Positions 1-6,147 of a stretch of 13,679 nt of DNA are shown in pieces (position 1 is the stretch's first letter; every line of letters begins with the position of its first letter). The position numbers and the translations under genes were made by a program. Below the pieces are notes generated by a model. That model ran no database searches. It worked only from the letters and a program-made list of their open reading frames with translations, and had not been told where the DNA came from. Origin of the DNA: an uncultured Eubacterium sp. (GTDB taxonomy: Bacteria > Bacillota > Clostridia > Lachnospirales > Lachnospiraceae); the NCBI GenBank assembly GCA_934358495.1, contig CAKRKO010000076.1:1-13679 (forward strand). Direction: 5' to 3'.

Positions 1-276
1 GTCATACGTCCACATAGCCTGTTTCCATTATAACACCTTGCCCGGCAAAATCCAGAGATATTTCACAAAAAAAATGATTTTTATGTGATTTGTTTGTAAA
101 AAATTCTGTTGTATGGGAAAAAACAGGAAAATAAATAGGAAAAATTACCAGATAAGAAGAGATTTGATCATTTAATGGAATTTTATAATAAATAATTAGG
201 TTTTTCATTCTATGAAATCTGATTAACAATAAAACACTGCAAAAAATCAACGCTTTAAAGTGATAAAATATTTTTG
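1..276. other. AT-rich non-coding region left of the aldolase gene
   Basis: No convincing gene lies here. The minus-strand open frame across the region has a low-complexity F/I/K/S-rich translation, no ribosome binding site and no recognisable family. The stretch is strongly AT-rich and seems to be an intergenic region between a leftward gene beyond the window edge and the rightward aldolase gene. A possible leftward promoter is listed separately at 27-35. A TATAAT-like hexamer on the plus strand at 184-189 has no good -35 partner at 17 bp. Confidence 0.55.
27..35 (-). promoter_or_regulatory. possible leftward extended -10 promoter element
   Basis: Read on the minus strand, this is TGTTATAAT, a perfect TATAAT hexamer preceded by TGn, i.e. 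an extended -10 element. No good -35 hexamer is visible about 17 bp upstream, which extended -10 promoters tolerate. A small inverted repeat, TTGCC-C-GGCAA at 38-48, sits just upstream. If real, it would drive a gene whose start lies beyond the left edge. It is a short motif in AT-rich DNA, so chance occurrence is possible. Confidence 0.35.
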
Positions 277-286
277 TTGATTTTTT
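241..286 (+). repeat. 11-bp perfect inverted repeat upstream of the aldolase gene
   Basis: AAAAAATCAAC at 241-251 is exactly complementary to GTTGATTTTTT at 276-286, with a 24-nt loop between them. In RNA it would form an A/U-rich stem ending in a run of six U, so it could be a weak terminator or attenuator for transcripts entering from the left. The right arm also contains the predicted -35 hexamer of the aldolase promoter, so it could equally be an operator. Neither role is proven, and A/T tracts make such repeats easier to find by chance. Confidence 0.4.
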
Positions 287-305
287 ATATAAAGTAAGAT
301 AAAAT
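277..305 (+). promoter_or_regulatory. predicted sigma-A promoter of the aldolase gene
   Basis: TTGATT (277-282) and TAAAAT (300-305) are separated by 17 bp, a good match to a housekeeping promoter, and lie about 38 bp upstream of the start codon. An AAAGGAG ribosome binding site follows at 326-332. The -35 hexamer lies within the right arm of the inverted repeat at 241-286. Confidence 0.5.
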
Positions 306-342
306 GACAGAAGTGATTTTGAAATAAAGGAGACAAAAGACA

Positions 343-1317
343 ATGATGGAAATCAAAGGAAACATGATGTCAGTGCGTGAAGATGTCCGTGTACTGGATG
401 CAACTCTGCGTGATGGAGGTCTGGTGAATGATTTTTATTTTACGGATGACTTTGTGTACGATTTATATAAAGCAAATCTGGCGGCCGGTGTGGATTACAT
501 GGAGTTTGGATACCGTGCGGACAAAAAGCAGTTTGATGTAAATAAATTTGGAAAATGGAAATTCGCGGAGGATGAGGATATCCGTGCAATCGTTGGGGAT
601 AATGATACGGATATGAAGATTTCCATTATGGCGGATGTGGGACGCTGTGATTACAAACACAGCATCAAAGACCGTGCAGACAGCCCAGTGGATCTGATCC
701 GTGTGGCTACTTATATTAATACCATGCCGGAGGCAATCGCAATGATCGAGGATGCAGCGGCGAAAGGTTATGAGACAACCTGCAATATTATGGCAATCTC
801 AAAATGCCAGGAGCGTGATATCCAGATGGCTCTGGAGATGCTGGCAAAATCTTCCGTCAAAGGTGTCTATGTGGTAGACAGTTATGGTTCCCTGTATCCA
901 ATCCAGATCCGAGAGATCACGGATTTGTATCTGAAAGCAATGGCGGAGAGTGGAAAACTAGTAGGAATCCATGCACATAATAATCAGCAGTGTGCTTTTG
1001 CAAACACCATTGAGGCTCTGTCCATCGGTGCAAGTATGGTGGACGGAACAGTCATGGGAATGGGGCGTGGTGCAGGAAACAGCTCGCTGGAAGGTTTGCT
1101 TGGCTTTCTGAAAAATCCGAAATATGAAATCGCACCGGTTCTTTCTTTTATTGAGAAACATATGTTGAAGCTTATTGAGGATGGTGCAGTATGGGGCTAT
1201 AATATCCCGTATCTGCTGACCGGTCTGACAGATCAGCATCCGAGAACTGCCATTGCAGCAACAAAAAATCATGATACAAAATATCTGGATTTTTATCATA
1301 TGCTGCTGGATGATTAA
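343..1317 (+). CDS. DRE-TIM metallolyase family aldolase (4-hydroxy-2-oxovalerate aldolase / HMG-CoA lyase-like)
   Basis: A 324-residue TIM-barrel protein of the HMGL-like / DRE-TIM family. These enzymes make or break carbon-carbon bonds at 2-oxo or acyl-CoA substrates with a divalent metal. Visible signatures are LDATLRDGG (residues 18-26), with the metal-binding Asp19 and catalytic Arg23-Asp24, the GIHAHNN metal-binding motif (208-214, His210 and His212), and the glycine-rich GMGRGAGNSSLE loop (239-250). It most resembles 4-hydroxy-2-oxovalerate aldolase-type domains but lacks the C-terminal DmpG communication domain, and no acetaldehyde dehydrogenase partner is present, so its substrate is unassigned. 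The ATG at 343 is favoured because AAAGGAG lies 10 nt upstream. A second ATG follows immediately and further ATGs lie at 364-369. It is monocistronic, ending at a strong terminator. A link to the acid-catabolism operon downstream is possible but only positional. Confidence 0.82.
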   Translation: MMEIKGNMMSVREDVRVLDATLRDGGLVNDFYFTDDFVYDLYKANLAAGVDYMEFGYRADKKQFDVNKFGKWKFAEDEDIRAIVGDNDTDMKISIMADVGRCDYKHSIKDRADSPVDLIRVATYINTMPEAIAMIEDAAAKGYETTCNIMAISKCQERDIQMALEMLAKSSVKGVYVVDSYGSLYPIQIREITDLYLKAMAESGKLVGIHAHNNQQCAFANTIEALSIGASMVDGTVMGMGRGAGNSSLEGLLGFLKNPKYEIAPVLSFIEKHMLKLIEDGAVWGYNIPYLLTGLTDQHPRTAIAATKNHDTKYLDFYHMLLDD

Positions 1318-1345
1318 AAGAAACTTATAGAAAATTTCAAATAAT

Positions 1346-1393
1346 AAAAAACTGTGAGAGTGGAAGAAAAAATCCACTGCTCACAGTTTTTTT
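1346..1393. terminator. strong bidirectional terminator between convergent genes
   Basis: AAAAACTGTGAG pairs with CTCACAGTTTTT, and inside that stem AGTGGA pairs with TCCACT, with a single bulged G and a short A-rich loop. A-tract on the left and T-tract on the right make it a Rho-independent terminator in both directions, serving the aldolase gene (plus) and the MATE gene (minus). The last codons and TGA stop of the MATE gene lie inside the right arm. Confidence 0.9.
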
Positions 1394-2700
1394 CTATAAT
1401 ATAAAAATCCGGTCAGGTCTGCCAGAATCCATCCGATCGGAATTGCCCACCAGATTGCGGTAACACCAAGAGATGTGTGCGGTGCAAAAGCATAAGCCAG
1501 AGCCACGCGGGTTCCCAGGGATATAATCGTAAGCACCAGTGACATAGCCGGTTTCTCAATGGCACGGTAAAGACCGTAGAGCAGAAACAGACAGCCGATG
1601 CCCCAGTAAAACGCACCCTCAATGTGCAGATACCGGATGCCTTCCGTAATAATGGCAGTTTCGCCTGCATCCACAAAAATCTGCATGAATGGACGGGCGA
1701 AGATCCATACGATGGCAGAAATAATAATACAGAACACAATGGATACCCGGACTGCGGTGTGAATTCCCATTTTTACCCGATCCGGGCGTTTTGCGCCATG
1801 ATTCTGCGAAATAAACAGGGAAAACGCATTTCCGAATTCCTGTACCGGCATATAAGCCAAAGTGTCAATTTTTACGGTTGCTGCGAAAGCGGCCATGATG
1901 GCGGTACCAAAGCTGTTTACCAGTCCCTGGATCATTAGAATACCAAAGTTCATAACCGACTGCTGCAGGCAGGTAAAAAATGCGTAACGGCTTACTTCCC
2001 CAAAAGTACTTTTTTTAAAAATACGCTGTTCCTTTGCCGGAAAATGCTGTGGATTTTTCCAGAGTGCCACAATGGTGATGCCGATGCCGGAGATTGCCTG
2101 GGCGATTACGGTGGCACCGGCCGCACCGCCGACGCCGAGGTGCAGTCCAATGACAAACCAGAGATCCAGCGCAATATTTAAAATGCTGGAGACCGCCAGA
2201 AAAATCAGCGGAAGCACAGAGTTCCCAATGGCCCGCAGTACAAATGCGAAATAGTTATATAAAAATGTAAATCCGATTCCAATAAAAATGATGCGGGAAT
2301 AAATGCGCATCAGGTCGTAAATATCTTCTGGTGTCTGCAGTAATGTCAGAATGCCGTCTGTGCCGAGAAATACGATCAGGTACATAATGATAGTCACAAG
2401 CAGGATCAGCCAGAAGGAAACCCACATGCATTCTTTCATTTCTCTGTGGCGGCCGGCACCGTAATGCATGGAAAACAACGCGCCGCATCCCATGCAGAGA
2501 CCGATCATGACGGAAGTCAGAAATGTCATCAGTGTGTAAGTGCTGCCAACGGCAGCCAGGGCGCTGGAGCCGAGTACCCGGCCCACGATGATGGTATCGG
2601 TAATGTTGTAGATCTGCTGCAGCAGGTTTCCGAGCATCATCGGAAGTGCAAACAGCAGAAGTGTTTTTAGTATAGGTCCTTTTGTTAAATTCTTTTCCAT
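1381..2700 (-). CDS. MATE family multidrug/metabolite exporter
   Basis: A 439-residue, strongly hydrophobic membrane protein of the multidrug and toxic compound extrusion family, expected to have 12 transmembrane helices and to export organic compounds by Na+ or H+ antiport. The N-terminus shows the family pattern: the helix-1 proline (Pro20 in LLLFALP) followed by LLQQIYNITDTIIVGRVLG with Asp35 and then ALAAVG. The second half repeats the same architecture. Length is normal. It starts 16 bp after the stop of the Crp/Fnr gene on the same strand, so the two are probably cotranscribed. No clear Shine-Dalgarno sequence precedes its ATG, which suggests translational coupling or weak translation. 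The substrate cannot be predicted; a role in drug resistance is not implied. Confidence 0.92.
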   Translation of the reverse strand: MEKNLTKGPILKTLLLFALPMMLGNLLQQIYNITDTIIVGRVLGSSALAAVGSTYTLMTFLTSVMIGLCMGCGALFSMHYGAGRHREMKECMWVSFWLILLVTIIMYLIVFLGTDGILTLLQTPEDIYDLMRIYSRIIFIGIGFTFLYNYFAFVLRAIGNSVLPLIFLAVSSILNIALDLWFVIGLHLGVGGAAGATVIAQAISGIGITIVALWKNPQHFPAKEQRIFKKSTFGEVSRYAFFTCLQQSVMNFGILMIQGLVNSFGTAIMAAFAATVKIDTLAYMPVQEFGNAFSLFISQNHGAKRPDRVKMGIHTAVRVSIVFCIIISAIVWIFARPFMQIFVDAGETAIITEGIRYLHIEGAFYWGIGCLFLLYGLYRAIEKPAMSLVLTIISLGTRVALAYAFAPHTSLGVTAIWWAIPIGWILADLTGFLYYRKKL

Positions 2701-2716
2701 ATCTTAAGCGTTTCTG

Positions 2717-3295
2717 TCAGTTATCTTTTTCTGAATTGTAAAAATTAGGATTGTTCAGAACCCGTGTTACCTGTACTCTGGAACATCCAATCAGTTCCGC
2801 CATCTGCTGGTGTGTGAGCTCACTGTTGTAGTAAGTACGGACACGTCCCTCGCAGTCAGCCAGAGCTACCGTAGCTAGCTGCAGTACGTTTGTATGAGTC
2901 TTTCCGGCCAGCATACTGACATACTGGCGCATTAATCCAAGTTCTAATACTCTGTTGTAAAATATTTCAATGTTGCACTTATGTACAACGGTATTGTTTT
3001 TTAATGCAATGCAGGTCAGACCGCATGGGTCTCCGTAAAGAGCTTCAATCTCGCCTACAATGCTGTCTGGATAGTGAAACGCTACAACCTGCTTATGCCC
3101 CTGCGCATTTGTAATAAAGACTTCAACCATTCCCTGTGAAACCCAGAAAACATCGGTCAGTATCTGATCAGTAGCGTAGATACATTCGTTTTTCCTTAAT
3201 GTGATCGTAGGGCAGTCAGCAAACAGCTTTTCCATATTTTCTCTTGCAAAGAAGTTTCTCATGTTTGTGATGTTAAATGATTGTTCTTTTCCCAT
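2717..3295 (-). CDS. Crp/Fnr family transcriptional regulator
   Basis: A 192-residue regulator with an N-terminal cyclic-nucleotide-binding-like beta-barrel (about residues 20-115), a long dimer helix (about 115-145) and a C-terminal winged helix-turn-helix. The LTHQQMAELIGCSRVQVTRVL segment (160-180) matches the Crp/Fnr helix-turn-helix. It lacks the N-terminal cysteine cluster of Fnr, so it should not be an Fe-S oxygen sensor of that kind. It is shorter at the C-terminus than typical members (about 220-230 residues), ending soon after the recognition helix. In the recognition helix Arg173 and Arg178 are kept but Val174 occupies the place of the CRP glutamate, so its DNA target should differ from TGTGA. 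The ATG follows GAGAGGG with 4 nt spacing. Divergent to the acid-catabolism operon, it is the obvious candidate for its regulator. The effector is unknown. Confidence 0.88.
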   Translation of the reverse strand: MGKEQSFNITNMRNFFARENMEKLFADCPTITLRKNECIYATDQILTDVFWVSQGMVEVFITNAQGHKQVVAFHYPDSIVGEIEALYGDPCGLTCIALKNNTVVHKCNIEIFYNRVLELGLMRQYVSMLAGKTHTNVLQLATVALADCEGRVRTYYNSELTHQQMAELIGCSRVQVTRVLNNPNFYNSEKDN

Positions 3296-3333
3296 TTTTC
3301 CCTCTCATAACAGGATAAATACCGTATGTTATC

Positions 3334-3379
3334 TTATTACATAAACCGATATTTATCATCCAATTTTATGCGTAAAATT
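3334..3379 (-). promoter_or_regulatory. possible promoter and palindromic site for the Crp/Fnr-MATE operon
   Basis: On the minus strand TTGGAT (3363-3358) and TAATAA (3339-3334) are 18 bp apart and give a plausible promoter about 40 bp upstream of the regulator start codon. AATTTTA-TGCG-TAAAATT (3362-3379) is a perfect 7-bp inverted repeat adjoining the -35 hexamer, centred roughly 43 bp upstream of the expected transcription start. It could be an autoregulatory site. The elements are AT-rich and the assignment is tentative. Confidence 0.3.
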
Positions 3380-3455
3380 ATGTCTCTGTTTATAAATATA
3401 GCACAATGTAAAAATTATGAAAACTAAAAATTAGTAGTCATAGTGTACAAAAAAA

Positions 3456-3471
3456 TGTATCAGGTGATACA
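3456..3471 (+). promoter_or_regulatory. perfect palindrome TGTATCA-GG-TGATACA, candidate Crp/Fnr operator
   Basis: Two exact 7-bp arms separated by 2 bp form a 16-bp symmetric site between the divergent Crp/Fnr gene and citF. Size and symmetry fit a Crp/Fnr dimer site. If TATGAT at 3491-3496 is the -10 of the citF promoter, the palindrome is centred about 40 bp upstream of the start of transcription, near the usual class II activator position (-41.5), and no good -35 hexamer is present, as expected for an activated promoter. Binding by the neighbouring regulator is inference. Confidence 0.55.
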
Positions 3472-3483
3472 GGAATTGGAACA

Positions 3484-3499
3484 TGTAACCTATGATACA
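3484..3499 (+). promoter_or_regulatory. second, imperfect copy of the operator-like palindrome
   Basis: TGTAACC-TA-TGATACA shares 11 of 16 positions with the perfect palindrome 28 bp upstream, including the entire right arm TGATACA and the left TGTA. It overlaps the TATGAT hexamer (3491-3496) proposed as the -10 element. A lower-affinity second site here could shut the promoter when occupied. The functional reading is inference. Confidence 0.42.
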
Positions 3500-3574
3500 G
3501 AAATAAAAACACATGAATGCTATCATCTAGACATCAAGTAAGTGAGCAATTGGTAACCGGGAGGAGGGATACAG

Positions 3575-5143
3575 ATGATAAATGCAGTCGGGCGTGAGAT
3601 TCCGGATGAAATACTTCGGAAAATGAAGAAACCGGCTTTTGCAGGAGCTTATTCGAAAAAAGAAGCGGAGGTAGTAAAAACAACTGCAAAGAGCAAATGT
3701 GCTGTGATTGAAAAAGGCAGAGAGCCTGATTCAAAACTGCTTGCTTCTATCGAAGATGCAATCGAAAAAACAGGGATCAAAGATGGCATGACAATTTCTT
3801 TTCATCACCATATGAGAAATGGGGATGAGGTTGTGAATCTGGTCATGGAAGCCATCGCAAAAATGGGGATTAAGGATATACATATTGCTGCATCAGGGCT
3901 GTTTAAGTGTCATGAGCCACTGGTGAAACTGATCGAAGAGGAAGTGGTAACGGGGATCACCGTAAGTACCATTTCACCGGGGCCTCTGGCCAAGGCAATC
4001 ACAAATGGAAAACTGAAACATCCTGCTGTGTTTATGAGTCATGGTGGACGGCCAAGGGCCATCGAGGCAGGGGAATTACATATTGACGTGGCATTTATAT
4101 CAGCTCCCTGCTGTGATGCATACGGCAACATGAACGGTGCATACGGAAAATCAGCTTGTGGTGTTTTATCCTATGCATATGCGGATGCACAGTATGCGGA
4201 TCAGGTAGTGGCTGTGACAGATAATCTGATGGAGTTTCCGGCGTGTCCCATTGAGATATCGCAGGAAAAAGTGGATTATGTGGTGCAGGTAGAAAGTATC
4301 GGGAATCCGGAAGGAATCTCTTTTGGACCGACCAAACCGACCACAGATCCGGAAAACCTCAAAATCGCGGATATGACCGCACAGCTTCTGGACGAGACCG
4401 GATATATCAAAAACGGAATGTCGATGCAGACCGGAGCCGGTGGAACTTCCATTGCGGTAGCAGCCGCGGTAGGACAGATCATGAAAGAAAAGAAGATCAG
4501 AGGATCTTTTGCATCCGGTGGGATTACTTCTTATTTTGTTGAAATGTTAAAAGAAGACCTGTTTCAGGGACTGCTGGATGTACAGTGTTTTGATTCCGTA
4601 GCCATTGAATCTTACCGGGATAATCCGAAACATATGGCCATGAGTGCTTCGCAGTACGCAAATCCAAATACAAAAGGCTGTCTGGTAAACCAACTGGATA
4701 TCATGATCCTGGGAGCAACAGAGATTGATGTGGATTTTAACGTCAATGTGGTAACCGGATCAAACGGAGTGATCTTAAGTTCCTCCGGTGGAAACAATGA
4801 TTGTGCAGCAGGTGCAAAAATCGCAGTGGTTGTCACAAATCTGGTAAAACGTGACATGTGTATCCTGCGGGATCAGGTCACAACGGTAGTGACACCAGGA
4901 GAGACCGTGGATGTACTGGTGACAGAATACGGCATTGCCGTCAATCCGAAGCGAACAGATCTGAGAAAACTGCTGGAACATTCCAGACTTCCGGTTATGG
5001 ATATTCAGGAACTGAAGGCCATCGGAGATCAGAAAGCAACCAAAATTATAAAACCGGAATTTACAGATAAAATTGTAGGAATTGTGGAATACCGGGACGG
5101 TTCCATCATTGACGTGGTGAGAAGACCAGTGCAGGAATTTTAA
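3575..5143 (+). CDS. citF: citrate lyase alpha subunit-like CoA-transferase (CitF family)
   Basis: A 522-residue protein of the citrate lyase alpha family, close to the usual 505-520. In classical citrate lyase CitF is the transferase that exchanges acetyl for citryl on the thioester carrier of CitD. Visible family signatures are FHHHMRNGDEVVN (76-88), the STISPGP segment (131-137), the QTGAGGTS loop (285-292), SSSGGNNDCAAGAK (402-415) and the C-terminal GIVEYRDGSIIDVV. A very strong ribosome binding site, GGGAGGAGGG (3559-3568), precedes the ATG. It is the first gene of the nine-gene operon. No citD (acyl carrier subunit), citC, citX or citG is present in the window, and citF precedes citE rather than following it. 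It may therefore act as a CoA-transferase on free CoA esters. Family assignment is firm; citrate as substrate is not. Confidence 0.9.
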   Translation: MINAVGREIPDEILRKMKKPAFAGAYSKKEAEVVKTTAKSKCAVIEKGREPDSKLLASIEDAIEKTGIKDGMTISFHHHMRNGDEVVNLVMEAIAKMGIKDIHIAASGLFKCHEPLVKLIEEEVVTGITVSTISPGPLAKAITNGKLKHPAVFMSHGGRPRAIEAGELHIDVAFISAPCCDAYGNMNGAYGKSACGVLSYAYADAQYADQVVAVTDNLMEFPACPIEISQEKVDYVVQVESIGNPEGISFGPTKPTTDPENLKIADMTAQLLDETGYIKNGMSMQTGAGGTSIAVAAAVGQIMKEKKIRGSFASGGITSYFVEMLKEDLFQGLLDVQCFDSVAIESYRDNPKHMAMSASQYANPNTKGCLVNQLDIMILGATEIDVDFNVNVVTGSNGVILSSSGGNNDCAAGAKIAVVVTNLVKRDMCILRDQVTTVVTPGETVDVLVTEYGIAVNPKRTDLRKLLEHSRLPVMDIQELKAIGDQKATKIIKPEFTDKIVGIVEYRDGSIIDVVRRPVQEF

Positions 5144-5226
5144 AAACTTTAAACACAATGTCAGATATGATCACACATATCCAACAATAAAAAATTATAA
5201 AACGTGAAAATTGGGAGGAACAAAAA

Positions 5227-6126
5227 ATGGCAGTAAGAAGAACAGACTTATATTTACCGGCAAATTCAGAGAAATTTATCATGAAAGCACCTACACTTGG
5301 GGCTGATGTCATCACACTGGATATGGAAGATGCAGTACCGCCGGCAGAGAAAGAGACCGCAAGAAAAATGGTACGAGAGCACATCAAAGAGATGAGTGTT
5401 CATGGTTCCGAGGCATGGGTAAGAATTAACGCATGGGACACAGGACTTACCATGGATGACTTAAATGCAGTTGTTGTCGATGGACTGGATGGAATCACAC
5501 TTCCGAAATGCTCCGGTGCAGATGATGTAAAACGTCTGGACTTTATCGTAACCGATCTGGAGGAAAAAAGAGGACTTCCGGTTGGAAAGATTAAACTTGC
5601 AATTCTCATCGAGACAGCTATCGGTGTGATGAATGTAGATGAGGCTGTATTTGCCAGTGATCGTCTTGTGGCCGTTATCTTTGGGGCTGTAGATTATACA
5701 AGAGATATGCGTGTAACAAGAACAGATACAGCAGAGGAGCAGATTTATGCGCGTGCAAAAATCGGTGTGGCAGCCAGAGCAGCAGGCTTGGTAGCAGAAG
5801 ATGCACCGTTCCCATCCTACAAAGATGACGCAGCATTTGAATACAACACAAAGACCGGAGCACAGCTTGGCTTTGAAGGCAGACAGATCATTCATCCGAG
5901 CCAGATTCCAATCGCAGACCGTGTATATTCTCCGGATCCGGAACGTGTAGCATGGGCGAGAAAAGTAACAAAAGCGTTTGAGGAAGAAGGAATCGCAAAA
6001 GGATCCGCATCCGTTCCGGTAGACGGACAGATGGTAGATACTCCGGTTTACATCAATGCGAAAAACGTTCTTGAGCGGGCAGAAGAAGTAATGGCAAAAG
6101 ATGCATTGAAAGCAAGCCTGAAGTAA
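5227..6126 (+). CDS. citE: citrate lyase beta subunit-like C-C lyase (CitE/HpcH family)
   Basis: A 299-residue TIM-barrel of the CitE / HpcH-HpaI family, which cleaves 3-hydroxy-acyl thioesters (citryl, citramalyl, malyl) to an acyl thioester and an oxo-acid using Mg2+. The N-terminal RRTDLYLPAN, the LDMEDAVPPAEK motif (31-42), Arg66 in WVRIN, LPK (92-94), metal ligand Glu129 in LIETAIG, metal ligand Asp156 in FGAVDYTRDM, and IIHPSQI (221-227) are all present, so it should be active. GGGAGG lies 8 nt before the ATG. The 83-bp gap after citF holds no room for a citD gene. Paired with the CitF homologue without an acyl carrier protein, it could be a citryl-, citramalyl- or malyl-CoA lyase. Sequence alone does not separate these. 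Confidence 0.88.
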   Translation: MAVRRTDLYLPANSEKFIMKAPTLGADVITLDMEDAVPPAEKETARKMVREHIKEMSVHGSEAWVRINAWDTGLTMDDLNAVVVDGLDGITLPKCSGADDVKRLDFIVTDLEEKRGLPVGKIKLAILIETAIGVMNVDEAVFASDRLVAVIFGAVDYTRDMRVTRTDTAEEQIYARAKIGVAARAAGLVAEDAPFPSYKDDAAFEYNTKTGAQLGFEGRQIIHPSQIPIADRVYSPDPERVAWARKVTKAFEEEGIAKGSASVPVDGQMVDTPVYINAKNVLERAEEVMAKDALKASLK

Positions 6127-6147
6127 GGTCAGAAGGAGGAAAAACAG

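Noticed and set aside
2..343. A 113-codon open frame on the minus strand in the left AT-rich region
   Set aside because: Translation is low-complexity and rich in F, I, K and S, has no ribosome binding site or known family, and its start overlaps the aldolase start region. It is best explained by AT-rich DNA with few stops.
5164..5181. GATATG-ATCACA-CATATC hairpin between citF and citE, as a terminator
   Set aside because: The stem is only 6 bp and AT-rich, and it is not followed by a T-tract. The next gene belongs to the same pathway, so termination is unlikely; a minor RNA-processing role cannot be excluded.
5144..5226. Possible citD (acyl carrier subunit) gene between citF and citE
   Set aside because: The gap is only 83 bp, whereas CitD needs about 290 bp, and there is no open frame with a serine attachment motif.
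4612..5895. Several open frames of 60-144 codons on the minus strand inside citF and citE, and similar ones inside most other genes
   Set aside because: They lie fully antisense to well-supported genes, have no ribosome binding sites and show no recognisable domains. They are codon-usage shadows.
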